This document shows, in pieces, positions 1 to 6,717 of a DNA stretch of 10,284 bases. Source of the stretch: JALOAP01 sp964632355 (GTDB lineage Bacteria; Chloroflexota; Dehalococcoidia; Tepidiformales; Tepidiformaceae). The stretch lies in contig CAZWBW010000099.1 of the NCBI GenBank assembly GCA_964632355.1, forward strand, positions 1 through 10,284, read 5' to 3'. Below the pieces are notes generated by a model that searched no databases, was not told the origin of the DNA, and was given only the letters and a program-made list of their open reading frames with translations. Position 1 is the stretch's first letter, and each line of letters begins with the position of its first letter. The position numbers and the translations under genes were made by a program.

Positions 1-702
1 CGGCACCCGGACGTTCTTGTACTCGATCTCGCAGTGGTTGCTGTCCCGCCCCCACACCGGGATGCTCCGCACGATTCGGAAGCCCGGCGTGTCCGTCGGG
101 ACGATGATCTGCGTCATCTTGTCGCGCTTGCCACCCTCGCCGTCATCCTCCTCGGTCCGGCACATGACGATCGCGAACGCCGCACCCTTCGCGCCCGAGG
201 TGAACCACTTCCGCCCGTTGATCACCCACTCGTCGCCATCCCGGACAGCGCGCGTCTGGATTGCGTAGGGGTTCGAACCCGGTGCATCCGGCTCCGTCAT
301 CGAGAAGCACGAGCGAATTTCGCCCCGGATGAGCGGCTCGAGCCACTTCTTCTTCTGCTCCTCGGTCCCGTACTTGATGAGGATGGTCTGGTTGCCCGAG
401 TCGGGCGCCACCACACCGAACAGCGGGTTCGAGAACGGGCTCCAGGCCAGGATCTCGTTCATGTAGGCGTGGTTCATGAAGCCAATGCCCATGCCGCCGT
501 ACTCCTTCGGGAGGTGCGGCGCCCAGAGGCCGGCCTTCTTCACCACTTCCTGGATCTCGGCGACAAGCCGCTTCCGCTCCGGGTTGTCCCAGTCACCCAG
601 CAGGCTCTCGTTCGGGATGATGTAGCGATTGACGATGTTCGCGGTGGCGAGCCGGATGTCGTTCGTCTCTTGCGGTAGGTCCGGGATTGGCGCGATCTGC
701 AC
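1..702 (-). CDS. Acyl-CoA dehydrogenase family protein, N-terminal part (cut by window edge)
   Basis: This is a flavin-dependent acyl-CoA dehydrogenase, which would oxidise the alpha-beta bond of an acyl-CoA in the cytoplasm. The first 234 residues are visible and stay open to the left edge; the family is usually about 380-420 residues, so the C-terminal helical domain is missing. The N-terminal helical domain spans roughly residues 10-130. The FAD-binding middle domain begins with SCFSMTEPDAPGSNP at 131-145, followed by INGRKWFTSGA at 161-171. These motifs resemble the ACAD10/11-like branch, but the substrate cannot be told. The start is GTG at 702, preceded by AGAAGGAGA with GGAG 7 bases away. 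No in-frame ATG gives a better N-terminus. A 196-base gap containing a palindrome cluster separates it from dusB, so it probably has its own control. Family assignment is firm; the role in beta-oxidation or another acyl-CoA pathway is inferred. Confidence 0.93.
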   Translation of the reverse strand, partial: MQIAPIPDLPQETNDIRLATANIVNRYIIPNESLLGDWDNPERKRLVAEIQEVVKKAGLWAPHLPKEYGGMGIGFMNHAYMNEILAWSPFSNPLFGVVAPDSGNQTILIKYGTEEQKKKWLEPLIRGEIRSCFSMTEPDAPGSNPYAIQTRAVRDGDEWVINGRKWFTSGAKGAAFAIVMCRTEEDDGEGGKRDKMTQIIVPTDTPGFRIVRSIPVWGRDSNHCEIEYKNVRVP

Positions 703-717
703 AGGGTCTCTCCTTCT

Positions 718-729
718 GGCCCGCGGGCC
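718..729. promoter_or_regulatory. 12-bp perfect palindrome just upstream of the dehydrogenase ribosome binding site
   Basis: GGCCCGCGGGCC is a perfect palindrome abutting the Shine-Dalgarno sequence of the acyl-CoA dehydrogenase gene. It has no loop, so it is more plausible as a protein-binding site than as an RNA hairpin. In DNA this GC-rich, a 12-bp G/C palindrome can also arise by chance. Possible -10 hexamers on the minus strand lie nearby at 730-735 (TAGAAC) and 762-767 (TAGAAT), neither with a convincing -35. Confidence 0.2.
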
Positions 730-792
730 GTTCTAAAGTCGCAGGGTCGAATGCACGGCGCATTCTAACGGCATGCTGCGTGCGGTGGCGGT

Positions 793-822
793 CCGTTCGG
801 CCCACGAACGAACGGCCGTTCG
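793..822. promoter_or_regulatory. Clustered inverted repeats, candidate repressor operator upstream of the acyl-CoA dehydrogenase
   Basis: The heptamer CCGTTCG occurs at 793-799 and 816-822, and its complement CGAACGG at 809-815. The last two copies abut to form a perfect 14-bp palindrome, CGAACGGCCGTTCG, at 809-822. A further CGAACG at 805-810 pairs with CGTTCG at 794-799. Palindromes of this size with CGAACG/CGTTCG half-sites resemble operators of TetR-type regulators, which often control acyl-CoA metabolism genes. The site is about 107 bases before the dehydrogenase GTG. No regulator gene is present in the window, so the binding protein is unknown and the operator role is inferred. Confidence 0.4.
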
Positions 823-848
823 GCACATCATGCAGCCACCTGCGCTCC

Positions 849-872
849 CGCGCCATCACGGCATCGCGCCAT
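849..872. repeat. Short tandem repeat, three 8-base units
   Basis: Three consecutive octamers read CGCGCCAT, CACGGCAT and CGCGCCAT; the middle unit differs at two positions. The run lies just downstream of the dusB stop codon, in the gap before the acyl-CoA dehydrogenase. No function is evident. Confidence 0.4.
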
Positions 873-898
873 AGGTACCGGCTTCTTCCCGGCGAACG

Positions 899-1924
899 TC
901 AGGAAGCCGCGGAAACCAGGTCCTCGCTCGGCGGGACGCCGCGCTCGTGCAGCCGGACGTAGACTTCGCCGGCACGATGGAACCAGTTCCAGAACGCGTC
1001 GAGCGCCTCCTCCGGCGTCTTCGCCTCGTGCACGGCTCCGCGCGTCGCGGCGACACCCGGGAGCCCGCTCCCGACGTACCACGCGAGGTGCTTCCGGACC
1101 TGGTTCAGGATGTGCCGCGGGGTGTCCCGGTATGTGTCGTAGATGAGCTCGACGTGGCGGCGAATCACCCGCTCGCGGTATGCCCACTGCTCGTGTGGCG
1201 GCAGGTCCTCGTACCCTTCGTCGAACACCCACGGGCGGCCGAGCGCCCCACGCCCGATCATCACGCCAGCGCAGCCGGTCTCGGCCATCATGCGGCGAGC
1301 GTCGGCCATCGACTTCACGTCGCCGTTTCCCGTTACCGGGATCCGAACGGCTTGCACGACGTCGGCGATGATCTCCCACGGCGCCTTGCCGGTGAACCGC
1401 TGCGACTGCGTCCGCGGATGGACCACGATTGCGTCGACGCCAACCTCCTCGGCCATCTTCGCGACCTCGACCGCGTTCAGGTGCTCGTCGTCCCACCCGC
1501 CGCGGATCTTGATCGTGAAGGGCACCTTGATCGCCTTCCGCATCGCCGTTAGGAGCTTGGCGGTCTTCGGCACGTCGCGCATGAGGGCCGCGCCCTTGCC
1601 CTGCTTCGTGATCTTGGGCATCGGGCAGCCCATGTTCAGGTCGATGATGTCCGCGCCGGCCTCCTGCAGGCGTTCGGCTGCCGGGACGAGCAGTTCGGGG
1701 TCGCAGCCAAGCAGCTGCATGGCCAGTGGGCGCTCCTCAGGGTAGTACCGCGCGATCGCCTGCGCCGCCGGGCTTCCGCGGAGCAGCGAAATCGCGTCGA
1801 TCTCTTCCGACGTCGTGAGCCCGCTGCCGCACTCCCGTGCAATCAACCGGAACGGCGCATTGCTGATCCCTGCCATCGGGGCCAGCCGCGCCAGGCCACG
1901 GATCTCAATATCACCGATCCTCAT
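899..1924 (-). CDS. dusB: tRNA-dihydrouridine synthase (DusB type)
   Basis: This FMN enzyme reduces uridine to dihydrouridine in the D-loop of tRNA, using NADPH. At 341 residues it is close to the usual 320-340. An FMN-binding TIM barrel opens with APMAGISNAPF at 15-25. The catalytic cysteine is Cys100 in NMGCPMPK, followed by Lys139 in TIKIRGGW and His169 in VVHPRTQS. The barrel closes with GNGDV at 199-203 and the phosphate-binding MIGRGALGRPW at 222-232. A helical tRNA-binding domain follows, with RKHLAWY at 277-283. These motifs fit the DusB/NifR3 group better than DusA or DusC. The ATG at 1924 has no Shine-Dalgarno sequence. Instead a -35/-10 pair lies directly upstream with a six-base discriminator, suggesting a leaderless mRNA. 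The SDR gene ends 49 bases upstream, but the two functions are unrelated. Confidence 0.96.
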   Translation of the reverse strand: MRIGDIEIRGLARLAPMAGISNAPFRLIARECGSGLTTSEEIDAISLLRGSPAAQAIARYYPEERPLAMQLLGCDPELLVPAAERLQEAGADIIDLNMGCPMPKITKQGKGAALMRDVPKTAKLLTAMRKAIKVPFTIKIRGGWDDEHLNAVEVAKMAEEVGVDAIVVHPRTQSQRFTGKAPWEIIADVVQAVRIPVTGNGDVKSMADARRMMAETGCAGVMIGRGALGRPWVFDEGYEDLPPHEQWAYRERVIRRHVELIYDTYRDTPRHILNQVRKHLAWYVGSGLPGVAATRGAVHEAKTPEEALDAFWNWFHRAGEVYVRLHERGVPPSEDLVSAAS

Positions 1925-1930
1925 AGTTCG

Positions 1931-1959
1931 AGCGTATCAAGCGCCGTCCGGTCGGTCAG
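1931..1959 (-). promoter_or_regulatory. Candidate leaderless promoter of dusB
   Basis: Read on the minus strand, CTGACC (1954-1959) is followed by a 17-base spacer and TACGCT (1931-1936), then six bases (CGAACT) and the dusB ATG. CTGACC matches TTGACA at four of six positions, and TACGCT fits TANNNT. Spacer and discriminator lengths are those of a standard housekeeping promoter whose transcript would begin at the A of the ATG. This explains why dusB lacks a Shine-Dalgarno sequence. The bases TACGCTCG match the octamer found before two other genes in the window. Confidence 0.5.
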
Positions 1960-1973
1960 CCGCGAGAAGGTTG

Positions 1974-2792
1974 CTAGTTACCCCAGACGGTCCCGCCGTC
2001 CACGTTGATCGCCTGCCCGGTGATCCACTTGCCCCGTTCGCTCGCGAGGAAGACCACCATCTCCGCGCACTCGGTGCCGTCGCCCGGGTACCCGAGCGGG
2101 ACCATCCGCTTGATGAACTGCTCCCACTGCTCGCCGCGCCCAAGGTCGTCCATTCGGAACGTATCGATGATCCCCGGGCAGATCGCGTTCACACGGATCT
2201 GGTGTGGCGCCAGCTCCATTGCCAGCGAACGTGTCAGCGCGTTGATGCCCGCCTTCGAAGCTGCGTACGCGGCAGTGTTCGCCGGCGCGAGCTTGCTCGC
2301 GATGGACGAGATGTTGATGATGCTGCCGCCTTCGCCCTGCTTGATGAGGTGCCGTGCCGCCGCCCTCGACAGCAGGAACGTCCCGTCGAGGTTCGTCACA
2401 AGGACGTTCTTCCAGACGTCATAGTCCAGGTCGACGACGGGCCGCCGGTCTTCGCCCCGGGCGGCACCCGCGTTGTTCACCACGATATCGAGCCGCCCGA
2501 ACTCGGCGACCGTTCGTTCGACCAGCTCCTCCACCGCCGTCTCGCTCCGGATGTCGCTCACGAGGGGAAGCGCCTTCGCTCCCTCCGCGCGGATCTCGTC
2601 CGCCACGCTGTCGATGTCGCGCCAGCCCGCAGCTTTCTCGTCGTCCGGGTATCGCTCCGGCGGCCGCCCCGTCCCGGTGATGACCACGTTCGCGCCGGCC
2701 CGGGCAAGCGCCACCGCGATCGGCCGGCCGATGCTCCGCATCCTCCCGGCGCCCGTGACGATGGCCACCTTCCCCTGAAGTTCGCGTTCCAT
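1974..2792 (-). CDS. SDR family NAD(P)-dependent oxidoreductase
   Basis: This is a classical short-chain dehydrogenase/reductase, expected to interconvert an alcohol and a ketone or to act on an acyl thioester in the cytoplasm. It has 272 residues, slightly above the usual 250. The Rossmann cofactor motif is TGAGRMRSIG at 13-22. It carries a two-residue insertion, and Ser replaces the central glycine of the usual TGxxxGIG. Asp80 (VSD), NNAG at 106-109 and the catalytic residues Asn134, Ser163, Tyr176 and Lys180 (YAASK) are all present. PGIIDT at 207-212 and the C-terminal ITGQAINVDGG are typical. The substrate cannot be read from the sequence. The ATG at 2792 follows GGTGGAG, with GGAG 9 bases away. 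An out-of-frame ATG further upstream was discounted because it loses the conserved N-terminus. Confidence 0.94.
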   Translation of the reverse strand: MERELQGKVAIVTGAGRMRSIGRPIAVALARAGANVVITGTGRPPERYPDDEKAAGWRDIDSVADEIRAEGAKALPLVSDIRSETAVEELVERTVAEFGRLDIVVNNAGAARGEDRRPVVDLDYDVWKNVLVTNLDGTFLLSRAAARHLIKQGEGGSIINISSIASKLAPANTAAYAASKAGINALTRSLAMELAPHQIRVNAICPGIIDTFRMDDLGRGEQWEQFIKRMVPLGYPGDGTECAEMVVFLASERGKWITGQAINVDGGTVWGN

Positions 2793-2840
2793 GCTCTCTC
2801 ACTCCACCTCGCCGGCACAGGCCGGACCGTTTGTCGCCGA

Positions 2841-2868
2841 ACGATACGGGAGCCGCGCGATCGTGCAA
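2841..2868 (-). promoter_or_regulatory. Possible promoter of the SDR gene
   Basis: On the minus strand TTGCAC (2863-2868) is separated by 16 bases from TATCGT (2841-2846), giving a leader of roughly 40 bases before the ATG. Both hexamers are imperfect. A small hairpin (CCGGC, four-base loop, GCCGG; 2812-2825) lies in the predicted leader just upstream of the Shine-Dalgarno sequence. Confidence 0.27.
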
Positions 2869-2875
2869 CCCTCGG

Positions 2876-4093
2876 CTAGAAGCCGTCCGGGCAGAACGGC
2901 GCATAGGTCGTCGCGAACAGCGCGTCTGCCCGGCGCAGTGCCTCCTCGCTCGCGCCCGCAACCCGGCCGGTTCGCGCCAGTTGTGTCGCCGTCCGCCTCC
3001 CCGAAAGGAGCGTCGCCAGCCCGTTCGGTGTCACGACGATGTCGGCGGCGGTCTCTTCCCGCTGCACCATGCCTGTTCGCCCGTCGCTGGTGAGCACGTA
3101 CGTCCCGTTGTTCCACGGGCACATGTCGTCCTCGTCGATCGCGATTCGAAGTTCGTCCCGCACATGGTAGGGCCGGGCTGCGAGCGCCTTCTCTGCGTCG
3201 ACAATCCGCATCCAGATCGCATCGCCGACGCGCTTGTCGAGCATCCGCGGTTCGAGCAACAGGTCGGGCGCCATGTCGTCCGCCGGGAGCACGTTTCGCA
3301 TGATCACTTTCCACACGAGGTCGTGCCGGCGGATGAACTCCCATAGCGCGTAGTACGCGTCCAGGTCGAGCGCGACGAAGTCCCGTACCTCCATCACCTG
3401 GTCGCCGCCCGGCGTTGGCGGCCGCTCCTCGTACGTCCAGTACGTCATGTATCCGCGTGGTGTGCCGTGCTCATCGCGGTACACGGCGACGTGCACTGGC
3501 TCCCCCTTCTTCCGCGGCCGCAACGCGCCCAGTTGCCACAGCGGCATCGCGCGGTGAATCAGCAGGTTTCGCGGCGTCGCGTATTCGATGTAGAGCGGCT
3601 TGATGACGCCCAGCGCTTCCTCTACCGGGAGCATCTCCACGCGCCCCGGTACCTCGCGTGGTTGCTGGAACTGCGCGAACCGCGGGTCGAACGTGTACGT
3701 CAGGCTTTCGGCCGCAAGCCCGTACCCGAACCGCTGGTAGATGGCGCCCATGCTCGCCCAGAGGATCGCGATCGACTGGCCCCGCTCCCGCATCGTCTCC
3801 AGCCCCCGGGCCATGATCGCCCGCAGCAGGCCCTGCCGCCGGAAGTTTGGCAGCGTCCCCACCGCGGTTACCCCGCCCATCGGCACCGCCGCACCGTTCA
3901 GCCGCACGGTGAACGGCCACGTCCCCATCGTTGCCACCATCTTCCCGTCGACGAACCCGCACATCGTCCATTCCGGCTGTGTCGATGCGAGCTCCTCGTC
4001 CATTCCTTCGGTCGACGCGAAGACGTACGAGACGATACGGCCGTACTCGGCGAGCTCCTCTTTATCTCTACACGGGCGAATCTCGATGGCCAT
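2876..4093 (-). CDS. GNAT family N-acetyltransferase, Eis-like
   Basis: This protein resembles Eis, the mycobacterial acetyltransferase that modifies aminoglycosides and other amines using acetyl-CoA. It has 405 residues, matching the three-part Eis architecture: an N-terminal GNAT domain (about 1-140), a second degenerate GNAT domain (about 150-290), and a C-terminal SCP2-like domain (about 300-405). The acetyl-CoA loop reads GTLPNFRRQGLLRAIM at 79-94. IYQRFGYG at 118-125 matches the segment that supplies the general-acid tyrosine in Eis. The protein ends in Phe, and in Eis the carboxylate of a C-terminal Phe serves as the base, so the active site looks intact. The reading frame is open further upstream, but the family N-terminus and GGAG 7 bases before it place the start at ATG 4093. 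The substrate is unknown; drug resistance must not be assumed for environmental Eis-like proteins. Confidence 0.92.
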   Translation of the reverse strand: MAIEIRPCRDKEELAEYGRIVSYVFASTEGMDEELASTQPEWTMCGFVDGKMVATMGTWPFTVRLNGAAVPMGGVTAVGTLPNFRRQGLLRAIMARGLETMRERGQSIAILWASMGAIYQRFGYGLAAESLTYTFDPRFAQFQQPREVPGRVEMLPVEEALGVIKPLYIEYATPRNLLIHRAMPLWQLGALRPRKKGEPVHVAVYRDEHGTPRGYMTYWTYEERPPTPGGDQVMEVRDFVALDLDAYYALWEFIRRHDLVWKVIMRNVLPADDMAPDLLLEPRMLDKRVGDAIWMRIVDAEKALAARPYHVRDELRIAIDEDDMCPWNNGTYVLTSDGRTGMVQREETAADIVVTPNGLATLLSGRRTATQLARTGRVAGASEEALRRADALFATTYAPFCPDGF

Positions 4094-4128
4094 GACGAAT
4101 CTCCGCCGCAGTGCGCGGCAAGCGTCCG

Positions 4129-4134
4129 AGTATA
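4129..4134 (-). promoter_or_regulatory. Candidate -10 element of the Eis-like gene
   Basis: TATACT on the minus strand matches the TATAAT consensus at five of six positions and is followed by CG. Transcription would start near 4122, giving a leader just under 30 bases that contains the GGAG ribosome binding site. No good -35 hexamer lies 16-18 bases further upstream, so the call is tentative. Confidence 0.32.
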
Positions 4135-4169
4135 CGCTTGTCGTTGCCCATCGGTGCGGGCGGCGCCGC

Positions 4170-4997
4170 CTATAGCGCCTGGAACACGCGCTTTCCTTCG
4201 AGCCGCACGATCCGCCCGAACCCGGGGTGGAGCCAGTGCCCGGCGATCCAGGTCCTGCCTTCGTTCGCTGCCATTTCGAATAGCTGGTCGCGGCTCCTGG
4301 CCGACATCTCCTTGTCCCAGTCGAACTCGGGCGACCAGTCGGGGTGGTCGAGTTGCACGGGGTGGTGGCTGGCGTCGCCAATGATCACCGCCCGCTCGCC
4401 GTTCGAGGCAATGCCAATCGCGACATGCCCGGGTGTGTGTCCCGGCGCCGGGATGAACGTCAGGTGCTCGTCGACCGCCTGCTCGGTCGTGACCAGTTCG
4501 ACGTGGCTCTCGATCGGCGCGACGCATTCCCGCAGGTGCGGATGCCGGGGATCGTCCAGGTGCTCGGGCGTCATCCAGTACTCCCACTCGCTCTGCTGGA
4601 TGATCCACTTCGCGTTCGGGAAGAACACGCGCGTTTTCCCGTCCTCGTCTTCCACCGTGTTCCAGCCCACGTGGTCGATGTGCAGGTGTGTGTTCACGAC
4701 GAGGTCGATTTCCGCCGGGTCGACGTTCGCTTCCTTTAGCGCCCCGGGCAGGTTCGCGCGTGGGTACCCCGGGCGTTTCCGGCCGCCGAGCCCGGTGTCG
4801 ATGAGGATCGTCTTCCCCGCAGAGCGAACCAGGTAGCACGTAATGCTCATGGGGAATAGCCCGCGCTCGTCGGCCAGGTGCGCGTACTCCCGCCGGAACT
4901 CTTCCGCCCGGTCCGGCATCAGGATCGCGGGGTCCATGAGAACCGGTGCGTCGAGCAGTGCCGTGACTTCAACGTTGCCGATGGTGATTCGGTGCAT
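4170..4997 (-). CDS. MBL-fold metallo-hydrolase
   Basis: This 275-residue protein has the metallo-beta-lactamase fold and probably binds two zinc ions to hydrolyse a small ester, lactone or thioester. The metal ligands are all visible: His104, His106, Asp108 and His109 in THLHIDH; His187 in PAPGHTPGH; Asp208 in IIGDASHH; and His254 in AGHWLH. The spacing resembles the AHL-lactonase and arylesterase-like groups rather than true beta-lactamases. The signature does not separate quorum-quenching lactonases from many uncharacterised relatives, so no substrate is claimed. No signal peptide is seen, so it should be cytoplasmic. The ATG at 4997 follows a perfect AGGAGG four bases away, which overrides a longer open frame reaching further upstream. 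The stop codon abuts a 12-bp GC palindrome at 4159-4170, and the Eis-like gene starts 76 bases downstream. Confidence 0.93.
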   Translation of the reverse strand: MHRITIGNVEVTALLDAPVLMDPAILMPDRAEEFRREYAHLADERGLFPMSITCYLVRSAGKTILIDTGLGGRKRPGYPRANLPGALKEANVDPAEIDLVVNTHLHIDHVGWNTVEDEDGKTRVFFPNAKWIIQQSEWEYWMTPEHLDDPRHPHLRECVAPIESHVELVTTEQAVDEHLTFIPAPGHTPGHVAIGIASNGERAVIIGDASHHPVQLDHPDWSPEFDWDKEMSARSRDQLFEMAANEGRTWIAGHWLHPGFGRIVRLEGKRVFQAL

Positions 4998-5015
4998 GCT
5001 GCCTCCTGGCGCGGG

Positions 5016-5021
5016 ATTGTA
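5016..5021 (-). promoter_or_regulatory. Candidate -10 element of the MBL-fold hydrolase gene
   Basis: TACAAT on the minus strand matches TATAAT at five of six positions. A transcript starting about seven bases downstream would have a short leader carrying the AGGAGG site at 5002-5007. No clear -35 is seen at the proper distance. Confidence 0.3.
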
Positions 5022-5044
5022 CCCTCGGAAGGCAAGCGTGCGAG

Positions 5045-5785
5045 CTACACGAGCGGCCAGGGATACGGCCGATGCGGCCCCGGCGCAGGGAACCGCCCGT
5101 CCCGAAGCACGCGTTCGATGCGCTGAAACAGCGCGGCGCGTTCGTCCGCCGCGAGCAATTCCAGCAGCCCCTCGGCCTCTGCGTCGCCGGTCGGCGCGCG
5201 CAGCCGGTCGCACACCGTCCGGAGCTCGTCGAGCCAGTCCGTCGGGATCGGGTCCCCGGCCCAATCCCACATCACCGTGCGCAGCTTGTACTCCGAATGG
5301 AAGCACAGGCCGTGGTCGATGCCCCACAGCCTCCCCTCGGTGTCTAGCAGACAATGGCCGCCCTTCCGGTCGGCGTTGTTCGCTACATAATCGAACAGCG
5401 CCATCCGCTGGAGCGCAGGAACGAGCGACGGCTCTTCGCGTTGCACGAAGAAGTGGGATTGCGGGTCGTGACGGATGAAGACCTGGAGCGCGCCCACGCC
5501 CTCGGGCCCGTCACGGATGACTGTCGGTGGGATCAGCGGCCAGCCGAGCATTCGTGACAGCCGGTACGCCGCCACCTCGCGCAGGTACAGCGTCCCGTCC
5601 GGGAAGTCCCACAGCGGCCGCTCGCCTTTCCGCGGCTTGTAAATCGCCGCGAACGTCTGTCCGTCGGGCGATCTCAGCTGCGCGAGGTACACCACGTTCG
5701 ACGACCAGACCAGCCGGCAATCGAGGAACTCCGATGCTTCCAGCAGCCGCTCAGCCGACGTGAAATCGAGCTCGGGAACGCTCAC
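5045..5785 (-). CDS. SCO1664 family protein (PI3/4-kinase-like fold)
   Basis: This 246-residue protein belongs to the SCO1664 family, known mainly from Actinobacteria and also from Chloroflexi, with distant similarity to phosphatidylinositol 3/4-kinases. Its biochemical function is not established. Kinase-like landmarks can be seen: Lys50 in AIYKP (nucleotide-binding lysine), Glu70 in YLREVAAYRL (helix-C glutamate), Asp139 in NNADRKGGH (catalytic loop) and Asp157 in WGIDHGLCF (metal-binding aspartate). All key residues are kept, so it may be an active kinase or other nucleotidyl-using enzyme. In Actinobacteria the family gene usually sits beside mshC of mycothiol synthesis; no such gene is here. 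The start is GTG at 5785. An in-frame TAA seven codons upstream rules out anything longer. There is no Shine-Dalgarno sequence, but TAAGCT ends six bases before the GTG. The PhzF-like gene ends 34 bases upstream. Confidence 0.88.
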   Translation of the reverse strand: MSVPELDFTSAERLLEASEFLDCRLVWSSNVVYLAQLRSPDGQTFAAIYKPRKGERPLWDFPDGTLYLREVAAYRLSRMLGWPLIPPTVIRDGPEGVGALQVFIRHDPQSHFFVQREEPSLVPALQRMALFDYVANNADRKGGHCLLDTEGRLWGIDHGLCFHSEYKLRTVMWDWAGDPIPTDWLDELRTVCDRLRAPTGDAEAEGLLELLAADERAALFQRIERVLRDGRFPAPGPHRPYPWPLV

Positions 5786-5791
5786 GGAGCG

Positions 5792-5797
5792 AGCTTA
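5792..5797 (-). promoter_or_regulatory. Candidate leaderless -10 element of the SCO1664-family gene
   Basis: TAAGCT on the minus strand is followed by six bases (CGCTCC) and then the GTG start. With the following CG it forms TAAGCTCG, matching the octamer before dusB and the PhzF-like gene. CTGACC, the same -35 hexamer as at dusB, occurs at 5818-5823 overlapping the PhzF stop codon, but its 20-base spacer is longer than ideal. Confidence 0.42.
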
Positions 5798-5819
5798 GCA
5801 GGTCGCCGCCCCCCGCCGG

Positions 5820-6710
5820 TCAGGCGCGAATTGTGCCGCGCAGCACTGTCACCGCGGTCCCCGCGATGCGCACTGTCGTCGGCTCGTCGCCATCCGCCTC
5901 GACTTCGACATCCACATACCCCGGCCGCCCCATGATGTGCCCCTGCTCGACCCGGTACCGTGGCTCACGGACCAGGCCGTGCTTCCACAGGTATGCCGCC
6001 ATCCCGCCGGTGGCGCTGCCGGTCACCGGGTCCTCGCCGATGCCCGCGCCAGCCGCGAAGTGCCGCGAGTGGGCCACGTGTCCCGGTTCGAACGCTTCGA
6101 GCGCGAAGATGTGCGCGCTAAAGTACCCGCCGGCCTGCTCGAGTTCGCCCAGGAACTGCAGGTTCGGCCGCAGCCTGCGCAGCACCTCGATCGACGCCAC
6201 TGGCACCATCGCCTGCGGGGTTCCGGTGCTCACCACCTGCACGGGTGCGTCCAGCAGCAGGTCGTCCGCCGTAATCCCCAGTGCTTCCGCGAGCGGTTCC
6301 CGTTCGAGCTCCCGGCCGAATTCCGGCTTCGCCTGCGTCATCACCACGCGAACCTGGCCCCCTTCGGTGCGCTCGACATCCACCGGCAGAATGCCGACCG
6401 CCAGCTCCTGCGTCACGCGCTTCGCCCCCGCCGAGAGGTCGATGCGGCCCTCCCCCGCAAGCGTGTGCATCGTGGCGATAGTCGGGTGGCCGGCGAGCGG
6501 GATCTCCTTGAGCGGGGTGAAGAAGCGCACCCGGAAATCTGCCTGCTCCGAGGGGAACACGAACGCCGTCTCGCTCAGGTTCAGTTCCCGCGCGATGTCC
6601 TGCATCTGCGCGTCCGAGAGCCCCTCGGCCCACGGCACTACGCCGCACGGGTTACCGGCGAACGGCCGGTCCGTAAAGGCGTCGACGATCCGAATTTCGT
6701 AGTCCTGCAT
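5820..6710 (-). CDS. PhzF family phenazine-biosynthesis-like isomerase/epimerase
   Basis: This 296-residue protein has the duplicated diaminopimelate-epimerase fold of the PhzF family. Members catalyse cofactor-free proton shifts; PhzF itself isomerises dihydrohydroxyanthranilate. Diagnostic motifs are VDAFTDRPFAGNP at 9-21, the catalytic glutamate Glu47 in LNLSETAFV, PLAGHPT in the first half, and EDPVTGSATG in the second half. No other phenazine gene is present, and most PhzF homologues have unknown substrates, so phenazine synthesis is not implied. Two in-frame ATGs are possible, at 6722 and 6710. Neither has a Shine-Dalgarno sequence. The 6710 start is preferred because MQDYEIRIVDAFT fits the family N-terminus and TATGCT ends seven bases before it. 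In that reading the upstream ATG is part of the -10 element and is not transcribed. Confidence 0.94.
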   Translation of the reverse strand: MQDYEIRIVDAFTDRPFAGNPCGVVPWAEGLSDAQMQDIARELNLSETAFVFPSEQADFRVRFFTPLKEIPLAGHPTIATMHTLAGEGRIDLSAGAKRVTQELAVGILPVDVERTEGGQVRVVMTQAKPEFGRELEREPLAEALGITADDLLLDAPVQVVSTGTPQAMVPVASIEVLRRLRPNLQFLGELEQAGGYFSAHIFALEAFEPGHVAHSRHFAAGAGIGEDPVTGSATGGMAAYLWKHGLVREPRYRVEQGHIMGRPGYVDVEVEADGDEPTTVRIAGTAVTVLRGTIRA

Positions 6711-6717
6711 GGGCGCG

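Noticed and set aside
1815..2879. Plus-strand open frame of 354 codons opposite the SDR gene
   Set aside because: The product has low-complexity Arg/Asp/Pro composition, and the opposite strand encodes an SDR with all catalytic residues.
4159..4170. Palindrome GGCGGCGCCGCC at the MBL stop codon as a terminator
   Set aside because: It has no loop or U-run and is easily formed by chance in GC-rich sequence.
4094..4381. N-terminal extension of the Eis-like protein by 96 residues
   Set aside because: The extension lies antisense to the MBL gene, has shadow-like composition, and the internal ATG at 4093 has a Shine-Dalgarno sequence and the family N-terminus.
4998..5354. N-terminal extension of the MBL-fold hydrolase
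   Set aside because: The AGGAGG site and conserved N-terminus place the start at 4997; the extension overlaps the SCO1664-family gene on the same strand in another frame.
5820..6710. Phenazine biosynthesis cluster suggested by a PhzF-like gene
   Set aside because: No other phz gene is nearby, and PhzF-family proteins are widespread with unrelated or unknown roles.
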